Origin: an uncultured Acidovorax sp.
Lineage (GTDB): Bacteria > Pseudomonadota > Gammaproteobacteria > Burkholderiales > Burkholderiaceae_C
Length of the DNA: 64,000 nucleotides
Assembly: GCA_913774625.1 (NCBI GenBank)
Contig: CAJYHL010000036.1
Location: forward strand, 1 to 64,000
Reading direction: 5' to 3'
Part shown: in pieces, positions 18,377 through 28,292 of the stretch
Position numbering within the stretch: the first letter of the stretch is position 1
How the letters are laid out: each line of letters opens with the position of its first letter
Program-made: the position numbers and the translations under genes
Notes under the pieces: generated by a model
Database searches by the model: none
Told to the model about the DNA's origin: nothing
The model's input: the letters and a program-made list of their open reading frames with translations, nothing else

Positions 18377-18409
18377 GGCGGTGTTCCCGAAGCGGCGCTC
18401 AGCGCCGGA

Positions 18410-19564
18410 TCACTTGCAGCCCGTGAGCGTGCAGCTGGCCTCGACCACTTCCTGGCCGTCCTGCACGCGGGCGATGTAGAAGGGTGCGTCGATCTGGTGG
18501 GCAATCCCATAGACGCCCGCGCCCGTCCAGTTCAGCGTGCCCAGGATGCCCTTGTAGTCCTTGATGTTCTCCAGGGCCACGCGCACCTTGTCGGTGCCGG
18601 TCGCAGTGCCGGCGGTGGACATGGCCTGCAGCAGCATGTGCGTGCCGTCGTAGAAGGCCGGGCTGAAGCCGTTCATGCGCTTCTTGTACTTGGCGAAGTA
18701 GCGTTCGGCATAGGCCTTGACGGCAGGGTTGGCCGGATCGATCGGCGTGTTGACCAGCATGCCGTTGGTGGCGGCGGCACCCGCCACGTTCACGATCTCG
18801 GGCGTGGCCGGGCCGCCGCTGCGGATGATGAGGCCCTTGAAGCCCAGTTCGCGCGCCTGCTTGACGATGAGGCCCGCGGTGCCGGGCGCGTTGCCGTCCA
18901 GCTCGATGGCGTCCACGCCCTTGGCCATCAGGCGGGTGAGCAGCGGCATCATGTCCACGCGCTCGCGCTCGAAGAATTCCTTGGCGTTCAGCTGGGCGCC
19001 GGCCTTGCCGTAGGCCTTTTCCAGGTCCTGCGCGATCTGCTGGCCGGTTTCGTCGTTGGGGAACAGCCCGCCCACCTTCTTGATGCCCTTGGCCTTCACG
19101 ATCCAGTCGATCTGGGGCTGGGACGTCTCCATGGTCGTCAGGTTGGGGCGGAAGTTGAACGGCTTGTCCTTGCCCAGGGCCTTGTCGGTGAAGCCCAGCG
19201 TGAGCATCACCACCTTGTTCTTGTTCACGATGGGCGACACCGCCAGCGCGGCGGCGGATCCCACCGGGCCGATGATGTACTTCACCTTGTCTTCGAAGAT
19301 CAGGCGGTTTGCCGCCGTCACGGCTTCGCCTGCCTGGTACTTGTCGTCGTAGGCCACCACCTTGACGGGGTACTTCTTGCCGCCCACCTCCAGCCCGCCC
19401 TTGGCGTTCACGTCCTCGGCCGCGAGCTCGGTGGCGTAGAGCATGGCCTGGCCCCAGGCCGCGCCAGCGCCTGAAAGGGTGACGATGGCGCCGATCTTGA
19501 TGTCTTCCTGGGCGGATGCTGTGCCGGCGAGGCACAGGGCGGCGATGGCGATGATCTTCTTCAT
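18410..19564 (-). CDS. Liv-type periplasmic substrate-binding protein
   Basis: This is a 384-residue receptor for the ABC importer. A signal peptide (KKIIAIAALCLAGTASAQ) is followed by the type 1 periplasmic-binding fold: IKIGAIVTLSGAGAAWGQ, then GLEVGGKKYPVKVVAYDDKYQ, VKYIIGPVGSAAALAVSPIV and FYDGTHMLLQAM. AGGAG lies nine bases before the ATG. A pair of Cys at the C-terminus (ASCTLTGC) could form a disulfide. In this gene neighbourhood the ligand is more likely a carboxylic or aromatic acid linked to the Tcu enzymes than a branched-chain amino acid; that is inference. Confidence 0.92.
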   Translation of the reverse strand: MKKIIAIAALCLAGTASAQEDIKIGAIVTLSGAGAAWGQAMLYATELAAEDVNAKGGLEVGGKKYPVKVVAYDDKYQAGEAVTAANRLIFEDKVKYIIGPVGSAAALAVSPIVNKNKVVMLTLGFTDKALGKDKPFNFRPNLTTMETSQPQIDWIVKAKGIKKVGGLFPNDETGQQIAQDLEKAYGKAGAQLNAKEFFERERVDMMPLLTRLMAKGVDAIELDGNAPGTAGLIVKQARELGFKGLIIRSGGPATPEIVNVAGAAATNGMLVNTPIDPANPAVKAYAERYFAKYKKRMNGFSPAFYDGTHMLLQAMSTAGTATGTDKVRVALENIKDYKGILGTLNWTGAGVYGIAHQIDAPFYIARVQDGQEVVEASCTLTGCK

Positions 19565-19618
19565 GGTCTTGTCTCCTGGAGGTTTCGTTCGTCGTAGTCG
19601 GGGGCGGGACAGGGGGCG

Positions 19619-20488
19619 CTAGCCTTGCGCGATGGCCTGCAGCACGGGGCCGATGTATTTCTTGAACTGCGCGGGGTTCTCGCTCATGGGGAAGTGGCCC
19701 AGTTCCTTCATGACCACGGCCTGCGCGCCTGGAATGCCGCGCGCGGTGCGCAGGGTGTCTTCGGGGCTGCAAGAGAAGTCGTATTCGCCGGTCAGCAGGT
19801 AGAGCGGCGTGCGGGCGGTATCGATGCCGCCCAGCCGGCCGCGCAGGTCGGAATCGACGCGGTAGAAGTACAGGTCGCCGCGGAAGATGCCGGGGCCGCT
19901 CTGCTGGTACTGCCACAGGGTTTCATGGCGGTACTGCGCGGGGCTCTGCGGCGCGACCAGGCCCGAGACCAGCGCGGCGCAGACCTCGCCCCCGTGCACG
20001 TCGGGACGGTTCAGCCAGCTCGTGTCGTACCAGGGCTGCTGGTGGTCGGCGCCTTCGAGGCCGATGAGCGCGCGGAACTCCCCGCCGTGGGCGTGCGCCA
20101 GCTGCAGCACGATGCGCCCGCCGATCGAGCAGCCCATGACCACCGGCCGGTCCAGCCCCAGCGCCGCGATGAACGCGCGGATGGTGGCCACGTAGCGCTC
20201 GGTGGTCAGCTCGTAGTCGCGGTCCTGGAAGCCGACGGGCGGGTAGGACTTGCCGTGCCAGGGCATGTCGAACGCGATCACGCGGAAGCGCGAGGTGATG
20301 TCCTCGTCGCACAGCAGGTGGCGGAACTGGCGGCCGTCCGAGCCGGCGGTGTGCAGGCAGAGCAGCGGGATGCCTTCGCCGCATTCCTCGAAGTACACGC
20401 GGCAGGTCTCGCCCAGGATGTCCACATGGACATAGCGGCCCACGATGGGCTCCAGGGTGGCTTGCATGGCTTTTCCTTGCGTCGGCAT
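19619..20488 (-). CDS. Alpha/beta-fold hydrolase
   Basis: This is a 289-residue cytoplasmic hydrolase. The nucleophile elbow is GCSIGG with Ser121, the acid is in LLTGEYDFSC and the base His in ELGHFPM, a complete Ser-Asp-His triad. LLCLHTAGSDGRQF carries the oxyanion-hole region. The family includes enol-lactone, C-C bond and ester hydrolases. The ATG at 20488 overlaps the stop of the preceding gene (TGATG). A second ATG seven codons in (20467) has a better ribosome binding site (AAGGA, six bases). It lies between the SCP2-like gene and livK, so import and hydrolysis are encoded together. Confidence 0.88.
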   Translation of the reverse strand: MPTQGKAMQATLEPIVGRYVHVDILGETCRVYFEECGEGIPLLCLHTAGSDGRQFRHLLCDEDITSRFRVIAFDMPWHGKSYPPVGFQDRDYELTTERYVATIRAFIAALGLDRPVVMGCSIGGRIVLQLAHAHGGEFRALIGLEGADHQQPWYDTSWLNRPDVHGGEVCAALVSGLVAPQSPAQYRHETLWQYQQSGPGIFRGDLYFYRVDSDLRGRLGGIDTARTPLYLLTGEYDFSCSPEDTLRTARGIPGAQAVVMKELGHFPMSENPAQFKKYIGPVLQAIAQG

Positions 20489-20877
20489 CAGTGGGCGCCC
20501 CGGGCCTGGCGGGGTGCGGCCAGCACATCCTTCAGGTACTGCAGGTGGGCGAACAGCAGCTGCGAATCGCCCTCGATGCCCATGGCCCCGCGCTTGGTCA
20601 GCGCGAAGAGGTCGTGCCAGCCGGCCTGCGGTACAGGCTCCCAGAGGGCCTCCCAGGCCGCTTCCGCCGCGCGGATGGTCAGGGTCGCCGGCGCGAAAAG
20701 GGGCATCTGCCGGGACAGGCTTTCCACCCGGCCGCTGCGGATGCTCAGCAGATAGGGCACCTCGCCCAGCACCACCTTCAGGTCGGCGTTCAGGTAGCGG
20801 CCGCGGTGCACCAGACGGGCATCGGCGTTCACGCGCGGCGCGATGGATTCGAAGCGCTGCTGCAGGGATTCGGTCAT
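20488..20877 (-). CDS. Small SCP2-like protein of unknown function
   Basis: This is a 129-residue soluble protein. I do not recognise it with certainty. The pattern (LSIRSGRVESLSRQM, LTIRAAEAAWEALW, then GIEGDSQLLFAHLQYLKDVL) resembles the SCP2 sterol-carrier fold, which binds acyl or other hydrophobic ligands. It lies between tcuB and the hydrolase with a one-base overlap to the latter. A role in holding a hydrophobic substrate or acyl thioester for the hydrolase is possible but not shown. Confidence 0.55.
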   Translation of the reverse strand: MTESLQQRFESIAPRVNADARLVHRGRYLNADLKVVLGEVPYLLSIRSGRVESLSRQMPLFAPATLTIRAAEAAWEALWEPVPQAGWHDLFALTKRGAMGIEGDSQLLFAHLQYLKDVLAAPRQARGAH

Positions 20878-20902
20878 GCCGGTTCCTTTCGCGGGGGGCT
20901 GC

Positions 20903-22111
20903 TCAGTCCGCGCCCAGGCCGATCGGGCTGGGCTGGCGCTTTTCGGTTGTGTGGCGCAGCAGGGCGGCGCTGCGGAAGATGCCGTGGGCGAACTTGCCGT
21001 AGGGCAGGGTGGCGAAGAGCGCGATCACCGCGCCCAGGTGCAGGCACAGCAGCAGGGCCAGGGCCGGGGTGGCGCGCGCCAGCCAAAGCGCCATGCCGCT
21101 GGCGGCCACGAGGAAGAGCAGGGCGATGAACCCCAGGTCCATGGGTTTCTGGCGTGGATCGCCGTGCAGCGGGTGGCGGCGCTGGCGCAGCGTCCAGAGG
21201 CCCGCGGTGCCGGCCATCAGGGCCAGGCCGCCCGCCGCGCCCAGCAGCTTGGGCAGGCTGGGCAGTTCGTAGGGGGCGACCCAGCCAAACAGGTAGTGGT
21301 AGAGCGTGCCGGTGGCCGTGGCGGCGAAGCACAGCAGGAAGCCGTAGAAGGTCAGATGGTGGAAGCGCCGGCGCTGCAAGGTGTAGGCGTCGTCCTCGTT
21401 GTTGCAGCCCTCGCCGTGGCCGCCGCCCAGGTATCTGAGGCGCAGCACGTCGGAGGCGGCCTCGGCGGCGGCGGGCGCGTCCACGTCCACGCCGCTGGTC
21501 GCGGGCTTCACGTCCTTCCAGAAGCGGCGCACGCCCATCGCCAGAGCGAACACCGCGAAGAGGAACACCGGCGCGAAGAGGCCCGCCAGCAGGTTGTGCG
21601 GGAACAGGTGGTAGAAGTTGTTGCCCAGGCCGCCGTCCCACAAGCGCCCGACGCCGCCCTGCAGCGCCACGGCCAGCGCCAGGAAGAGAAAGAGGCCCGC
21701 CGCCAGCGCCAGCGACAGCGTGAGGCCGTTGCGCTGGTAGAGCCGGCCCAGGGCGGGCGGCCAGGCGTAGTCCACGTAGGTCTGGCCGCGCACCTCGGCC
21801 ATGGCCTGGGGGATGTTCACGCCGAATTCATGTGGCGGCGCGTACTGGCAGGCATGCAGGCAGGCGCCGCAGTTGTGGCAGAGGTTGGCGAGGTAATGCA
21901 CGTCGGCCTTGCCGAACTCCAGCCGCCGCGTCATGGCGGGGAACACCGCGCAGAAGCCTTCGCAGTAGCGGCAGGCATTGCAGATCTGCAGGGCGCGGGC
22001 CACCTCGGCCTCCGCGGCGGTCTCGGTGGGCGCGGGGAGGATGGGAATGACCTGGCGCGCTGCGGGCGCCCGGTCCTGAAGCGCGTCGGCCATGATGTTC
22101 TGTTGCTGCAT
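20903..22111 (-). CDS. tcuB: TcuB-like Fe-S/membrane electron carrier (CitB/TcuB family)
   Basis: This is a 402-residue membrane protein that re-oxidises the FADH2 of TcuA and passes electrons to the quinone pool. The N-terminal part has two Cys clusters, [11 protein letters not shown] and [13 protein letters not shown], each the CxxCxxCxxxC pattern of iron-sulfur sites. About six hydrophobic helices follow, with His residues in [20 protein letters not shown] and [10 protein letters not shown] suitable for haem or quinone contact. The start at 22111 lies five bases after the tcuA stop. In Salmonella TcuAB convert tricarballylate to cis-aconitate; the substrate here may differ. Confidence 0.88.
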   Translation of the reverse strand: MQQQNIMADALQDRAPAARQVIPILPAPTETAAEAEVARALQICNACRYCEGFCAVFPAMTRRLEFGKADVHYLANLCHNCGACLHACQYAPPHEFGVNIPQAMAEVRGQTYVDYAWPPALGRLYQRNGLTLSLALAAGLFLFLALAVALQGGVGRLWDGGLGNNFYHLFPHNLLAGLFAPVFLFAVFALAMGVRRFWKDVKPATSGVDVDAPAAAEAASDVLRLRYLGGGHGEGCNNEDDAYTLQRRRFHHLTFYGFLLCFAATATGTLYHYLFGWVAPYELPSLPKLLGAAGGLALMAGTAGLWTLRQRRHPLHGDPRQKPMDLGFIALLFLVAASGMALWLARATPALALLLCLHLGAVIALFATLPYGKFAHGIFRSAALLRHTTEKRQPSPIGLGAD

Positions 22112-22116
22112 GTCTG

Positions 22117-23559
22117 TCAGGCCCCGTGGTGGTCGTTCACAGCGCCGCGCAGGGCGGGCTTGCCGGCTGCGGCCAGCGCTGCATTGCGCCCGGCGATGCG
22201 GCCGAAGGCCGTGCCGATGGACATGCCCACGCCGGCCGTGTAGCCCTTGCCCAGCACGTTGCCGGCCATCATTTCGCCCGCCACGAACAGGTTGGCGCTG
22301 GGCTGGCCGTCGAAGCGCACGGCGGCCGTGTCGTCGGTCTTCAGGCCCAGATAGGTGAATGTGATGCCCGGGCGCAGCGCATAGCCGTAGAAGGGCGGCG
22401 TGTCGATCGGGCGGGCCCAGTGCGTCTTGGCGGGCGCGACGTCCTCGGTGCGGCAGTCGTCCAGCGCCGTGTGGTCGAAGCGCCCGGGCCGGCAGCCGGC
22501 GTTGTAGGCGTCCAGGGTCTGCATGAAGCGCTCCACGTCCAGGCCGAGCTTGGAGGCCAGTTCGGGCAGCGAGCCGGCCTGCTCGCCCGGGAACACCGGC
22601 GGCATGAAGCGGCCGATGGCCTTGGCGTCGATGACCGAATAGGCGATCTGCCCCGGCTGCTGGGCCACCAGGCGCCCCCAGATGGCATAGCGCTTGGGCC
22701 AGAAGTCTTCGCCCTCGTCGTAGAAGCGCTGGGCGTCCTGGTTGACCACCACGCCCAGCGAGACGCAGTCGATGCGCGTGCAGATGCCGCCGTCGTAGAG
22801 CGGCGCCCGCGCGTCGATGGCCACCATGTGGGCCTGCGTGGGGTCGCCGATGCCGTCGGCCTGCTGCTGCAGCATGTGCTGGAGCAGCACGCCCTGGTTG
22901 AAGGCCGTGCCCCGTATCAGGAAGTTGTCGGCCGGCCATTCGCCGCGCTCGTTGCGGCCCCAGGCCTCGCGCAGCCATTCGCGGTTGGACTCGAAGCCGC
23001 CCGCGGCCAGCACGCAGCTGCGCGCTGTGATGCGTTGCTCGCCGGTCCAGGCCGCCTTGAATTCGCCGCCCTCGATCTCCAGCCGCTGCACGGGCGCGTC
23101 GTAGCGCACCTGCACGCCCAGGGCTTCGGCGCTGCGGTAATAGGCGTTCACCAGGGCCTTGCCGCCGCCCATGAAGAAGGCATTGGTGCGCGCCACGTGC
23201 AGCGCGCCCGACAGCGGCGGCTGGAAATGCACGCCGTGGCGGCGCATCCAGCCGCGGCAGGTGGACGAGGCACGGATCACCATGCGGGCCAGGTGCTCGT
23301 CGGTGAGGCCGCCCGTCACCTTCAGCAGGTCCTGCCAGAACTCCTCTTCGGAATAGGCCTCGACCAGCACGTCCTGCGGTGCGTCGTGCATGCAGCGCAG
23401 GTTGCGGGTGTGGGCCGAATTGCCGCCTCGCCAGGCGCGCGGAGCCGCTTCCAGCAGCAGCACCCGGGCTCCGGCTTCTCGCGCCATCAGAGCGGCGCAC
23501 AGGGCGGCATTGCCGCCACCGATGACCAGGACATCGGTGTCGAAGTTGTCTCGCTTCAT
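22117..23559 (-). CDS. tcuA: TcuA-like FAD-dependent dehydrogenase (tricarballylate dehydrogenase family)
   Basis: This is a 480-residue flavoprotein of the fumarate reductase/succinate dehydrogenase superfamily. The FAD motif is [22 protein letters not shown], with the second dinucleotide contact in [19 protein letters not shown]-terminal family motifs are [50 protein letters not shown] (conserved Gly-rich FAD contact). In Salmonella TcuA oxidises tricarballylate to cis-aconitate and needs TcuB to be re-oxidised. Here it is the first gene of the unit behind the LysR box, with tcuB five bases later. Confidence 0.9.
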   Translation of the reverse strand: MKRDNFDTDVLVIGGGNAALCAALMAREAGARVLLLEAAPRAWRGGNSAHTRNLRCMHDAPQDVLVEAYSEEEFWQDLLKVTGGLTDEHLARMVIRASSTCRGWMRRHGVHFQPPLSGALHVARTNAFFMGGGKALVNAYYRSAEALGVQVRYDAPVQRLEIEGGEFKAAWTGEQRITARSCVLAAGGFESNREWLREAWGRNERGEWPADNFLIRGTAFNQGVLLQHMLQQQADGIGDPTQAHMVAIDARAPLYDGGICTRIDCVSLGVVVNQDAQRFYDEGEDFWPKRYAIWGRLVAQQPGQIAYSVIDAKAIGRFMPPVFPGEQAGSLPELASKLGLDVERFMQTLDAYNAGCRPGRFDHTALDDCRTEDVAPAKTHWARPIDTPPFYGYALRPGITFTYLGLKTDDTAAVRFDGQPSANLFVAGEMMAGNVLGKGYTAGVGMSIGTAFGRIAGRNAALAAAGKPALRGAVNDHHGA

Positions 23560-23619
23560 CTTGGGCAGCGACAGGCGCGAGGCCGGCCGCAGTTCGACGT
23601 TTTGTTGGTGTTGCGCCGG

Positions 23620-23684
23620 ACTATAGGAATCGCTGCCGCCCCTGAGCAGGGGCTCGACCTTATGGGGGTATCACGTTATGTGAT
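23620..23684 (-). promoter_or_regulatory. Predicted tcuA promoter with LysR-type operator
   Basis: An inverted repeat ATCAC-N5-GTGAT (23670-23684) contains the T-N11-A form of a LysR-type binding box. It overlaps the lysR stop codon. A good -10 element, TATAGT, lies at 23620-23625 on the minus strand, with no clear -35, as expected of an activator-dependent promoter. If transcription starts near 23613, the box is centred at about -64, the usual place for the LysR recognition site. The tcuA start follows about 55 bases later. Confidence 0.6.
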
Positions 23685-24630
23685 GGGTCGGGCGCTCGGT
23701 CAGCGTGGCGCCGATCCACTCGCCCGAGCGCACCAGCCGCCGGGCGCAGTCGATCATCACCACGCGCGCCGCCAGCCCGGCCGGCGAGAGTTCGTCGTCC
23801 GACAGGCTGCACAGCGCCGCGTCGCGCCGGACCTTGTCGTCGGCGATCTCCGACCACTGGAAGCGCTCGGCAGCGTCCTGGTGCAGCGCCACGGCCGACC
23901 AGGGCTGCACCGTGGCGCCGAAGCCCGAGGCCACGGCCTCCATCAGCACCGGCAGCGAGTCGATCTCCATCGCCATCGGTGGCTGCACGCCCGCGCTGGC
24001 GAACGAAGCCATCACCGTGCTGCGCAGGCCGTGGCTGCCAGAAGGCATGATGAGCGGCACCGTGCCGAGCTGCGCCAGGCGCACGGGCTGGGCGTGGGCG
24101 ATGCCGGGCGCCACGGGCTGGCGGCGCGACTGGATGAGGAACAGGCGTTCCTCCAGCAGCGGGATCACGCTCCAGCGCCGGCCGCTGTGGGTGTCGAACA
24201 GGATGGCCAGGTCCAGCTGCCGCGCGTTGAGCAGGCCCGTGAGATGCCCCGACAGTGCCGAGACGACGTGCAGCCGCACGTCCGGATAGCGCTCCTGCAT
24301 GGCGCGCAGCAGCGGCATGCCCAGCACCGAGGCGATGGTGGGCGACAGGCCCATGCTCACCGCGCCCGACAGCCGCGCCTGCTGGGCCGCCAGGACGGCC
24401 TGGTCGGCATGGCGCAGCGTGAGCTGGGCCTCGTGGAAGAAGGCCTGGCCCGCTTCGGTGGGCATGACCCCGCGCGGCGTGCGCTGAAGCAGCCGCGTGG
24501 AGAGTTCCGATTCCAGTCGCGCGATCTGCTGGCTCAGGGCGGACTGCACGAGATCCAGGTCCAGCGCGGCGCGGCTCATGGAGCCCAGCTCGACGATGCG
24601 CACGAAGTAGCGGAGTTGTCTCAGTTCCAT
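23671..24630 (-). CDS. LysR-family transcriptional regulator of the tcu-like cluster
   Basis: This is a 319-residue regulator. The helix-turn-helix is at the N-terminus: MELRQLRYFVRIVELGSMSRAALDLDLVQSALSQQIARLESEL, followed by the linker and the effector domain from ~residue 90 (GAVSMGLSPTIASVLGMPLL). The TcuR role, activation of tcuAB in response to substrate, is the natural assignment. Unlike many LysR genes it is encoded on the same strand directly upstream of its target rather than divergently. Its stop codon lies inside the predicted operator for tcuA. Confidence 0.9.
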   Translation of the reverse strand: MELRQLRYFVRIVELGSMSRAALDLDLVQSALSQQIARLESELSTRLLQRTPRGVMPTEAGQAFFHEAQLTLRHADQAVLAAQQARLSGAVSMGLSPTIASVLGMPLLRAMQERYPDVRLHVVSALSGHLTGLLNARQLDLAILFDTHSGRRWSVIPLLEERLFLIQSRRQPVAPGIAHAQPVRLAQLGTVPLIMPSGSHGLRSTVMASFASAGVQPPMAMEIDSLPVLMEAVASGFGATVQPWSAVALHQDAAERFQWSEIADDKVRRDAALCSLSDDELSPAGLAARVVMIDCARRLVRSGEWIGATLTERPTHHIT

Positions 24631-24695
24631 CTTGTCCCGGCCGGTGTGGCGCGTGCTCTGCTGCGGTCGCGCATTCTAGGGAGCAGGACGCCTGC

Positions 24696-26801
<2,106 letters not shown>

Positions 26802-26851
26802 GGCGGGGTGATCCTCTGTGCTGCGGCCCGCTCCCTGCGGGCCATGCCATG

Positions 26852-26882
26852 ATTGAAAACCTTGAAGCCGCTCGAAGGTCAA
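26852..26882 (-). promoter_or_regulatory. cadA promoter with CadR (MerR-type) operator
   Basis: On the minus strand a -35 element TTGACC (26877-26882) is separated by 19 bases from TTCAAT (26852-26857). This over-long spacer is the hallmark of MerR-controlled promoters. The spacer is filled by an imperfect 21-base dyad with outer arms ACCTT and AAGGT (26859-26879), matching the form of known ZntR/CadR/PbrR sites. The dyad lies seven bases upstream of the cadR ATG, so it probably also controls cadR. Confidence 0.82.
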
Positions 26883-26885
26883 GCC

Positions 26886-27344
26886 ATGTCCGCCCCAAGT
26901 CCCCACTACCGTATCGGCGATGCGGCCCGTCTCTCGGGCGTTTCGGCCGCCAACATCCGCTATTACGACAAGGAAGGCCTGCTGCCGGCCCAGGCCCGGG
27001 GCGAGAACAGCTACCGGCTCTACGGCGAAGACGACGTGCATCGCCTGCGCTTCATCCGCCTGTGCCGGGCCATGGACATGTCGCTGGACGAGGTGCGCTC
27101 CCTGCTGGCCATGGACGTGCATAGCGCCGAAGCCGACCACGCCGCCTGCGCCACGCTGGACGAGCATCTGAGCCATGTCCGCACCCGGCTGGAAGAGCTG
27201 CGCGTGCTGGAGGCCGAGCTGCTGTCGCTGCGCGGGCGCTGCACGGGCCAGGGCGCCCATTGCCGCGTGATCGAGGCCCTGCACGAACGCGCCGACGCCC
27301 AGCCCGCGCCGGCGCCCGGGCCGGCCAGCCGCCGGCATGTGTGA
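26886..27344 (+). CDS. cadR: MerR-family Cd/Zn/Pb-responsive regulator CadR
   Basis: This is a 152-residue activator. The MerR DNA-binding start YRIGDAARLSGVSAANIRYYDKEGLL is followed by the coiled-coil dimer helix and metal site residues: a Cys in ADHAACATLDEHLSHV (the usual Cys79 position) and further Cys and His in RGRCTGQGAHCRVIEAL. This set is typical of CadR/PbrR rather than MerR. I chose the ATG at 26886; an upstream ATG (26853) lies inside the promoter and would add an unrelated peptide. It is divergent from cadA. Confidence 0.93.
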   Translation: MSAPSPHYRIGDAARLSGVSAANIRYYDKEGLLPAQARGENSYRLYGEDDVHRLRFIRLCRAMDMSLDEVRSLLAMDVHSAEADHAACATLDEHLSHVRTRLEELRVLEAELLSLRGRCTGQGAHCRVIEALHERADAQPAPAPGPASRRHV

Positions 27345-27360
27345 CGGAGCTGCTGGCCAC

Positions 27361-27415
27361 TACGGAATTGATAGCTGGCTGCGCAGGCGAATCAAGCGCT
27401 GCAGGCGTTTTTGTT
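27361..27415 (+). repeat. Comamonadaceae-type interspersed short repeat
   Basis: The gap between cadR and the permease holds a stretch of the form GATAGCTG, then TGCGC, then AATCAAGCGCT and a T run (27369-27415). From memory this matches a short dispersed repeat frequent in Acidovorax and Delftia relatives. Its T run (GTTTTTG) after a GCGCT inverted section could also end cadR transcription. No second clear full-length copy was seen in this window. Confidence 0.45.
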
Positions 27416-27452
27416 ACGAGATTTCCGGGCGGCTGCCCCTATCATCGGCCCG

Positions 27453-28271
27453 ATGCCGAGCCGCACCCTGCCTGTCTCCCCGCTGAACCTGGCCGAACGC
27501 CTGGGCCGGGCCGCGCGGCAGCGGGCGCTGGCCTGGTGGCGCATCGTCCATCTGGCGGCGGTGGTGGCGGTGCTGGTGCTCTCGCCCTCCAGCTGGGGCC
27601 GGGCGGCGCGCTGGCGCATGGCGCGGCACGTGGTGCAGGGCACGGCGCCCATTCTGCTGGGCTTCACGGCCCTGGCCGCGCTGCTCAGCCTGGTCATCAC
27701 GCGCATCGTGGTGGTCACCGCGCTGAGCTACGGCCTTTCGCGCTACGCGCTGGAGATGGTCATCCGCGTGCTGGTGCTGGAGCTGATCCCGCTCACCGCC
27801 GCGCTCTTCGTGGCCCTGCGCGCCACCATTCCCAGCGGCACGCAGCTCGCGCTGATGCGCCAGTCCGGCCGCTTCGAGGCCCTGCGCCGCCATGGTGCCG
27901 ATCCGGTGCGGGTGGAGATATTGCCGCGCGTGGTGGCCGGAGTGCATGCCAGCGTCACGCTGGCCGCGCTCTCCTGCGTGGTGGCGGTGGTCACCGCGTA
28001 CCTGGCCGTCTATGGCTTCAACACGGCGGAACTGCCCGGCTACACCCGCATGTTCGGCCAGGTGTTCTCGCCGCAGGTCACCCTGGTCTTCGTGCTCAAG
28101 ACGCTTTTCTTCAGCCTGGCCGTGGCGCTCATTCCCATGGCCGCCGGCCTGCACGAAAGCGGCGACGCGCGCACCGCGCTGCAGCCCGCGTCCGAGCTGG
28201 GCGGCCTGGCGCGCATGTTCGCCGTGCTGCTGCTGATCGAAGTCGCTTCCCTGGTGGGCAACTATTACTGA
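27453..28271 (+). CDS. MlaE-family ABC transporter permease
   Basis: This is a 272-residue inner-membrane permease for lipid (phospholipid or related) transport across the envelope. Conserved MlaE features are the amphipathic elbow helix, the helix pair with YALEMVIRVLVLELIPLTAALFVALR, the cytoplasmic coupling motif EALRRHGADPVRVEILPRVVAGV, and the last helices FFSLAVALIPMA and LIEVASLVGNYY. The ATG at 27453 is chosen since the upstream extension (from 27411) overlaps the repeat. An MCE protein gene follows 21 bases later. The ATPase gene usually found next to it is absent here. Confidence 0.88.
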   Translation: MPSRTLPVSPLNLAERLGRAARQRALAWWRIVHLAAVVAVLVLSPSSWGRAARWRMARHVVQGTAPILLGFTALAALLSLVITRIVVVTALSYGLSRYALEMVIRVLVLELIPLTAALFVALRATIPSGTQLALMRQSGRFEALRRHGADPVRVEILPRVVAGVHASVTLAALSCVVAVVTAYLAVYGFNTAELPGYTRMFGQVFSPQVTLVFVLKTLFFSLAVALIPMAAGLHESGDARTALQPASELGGLARMFAVLLLIEVASLVGNYY

Positions 28272-28292
28272 TCCGATACCTCCTGCTCCGCG

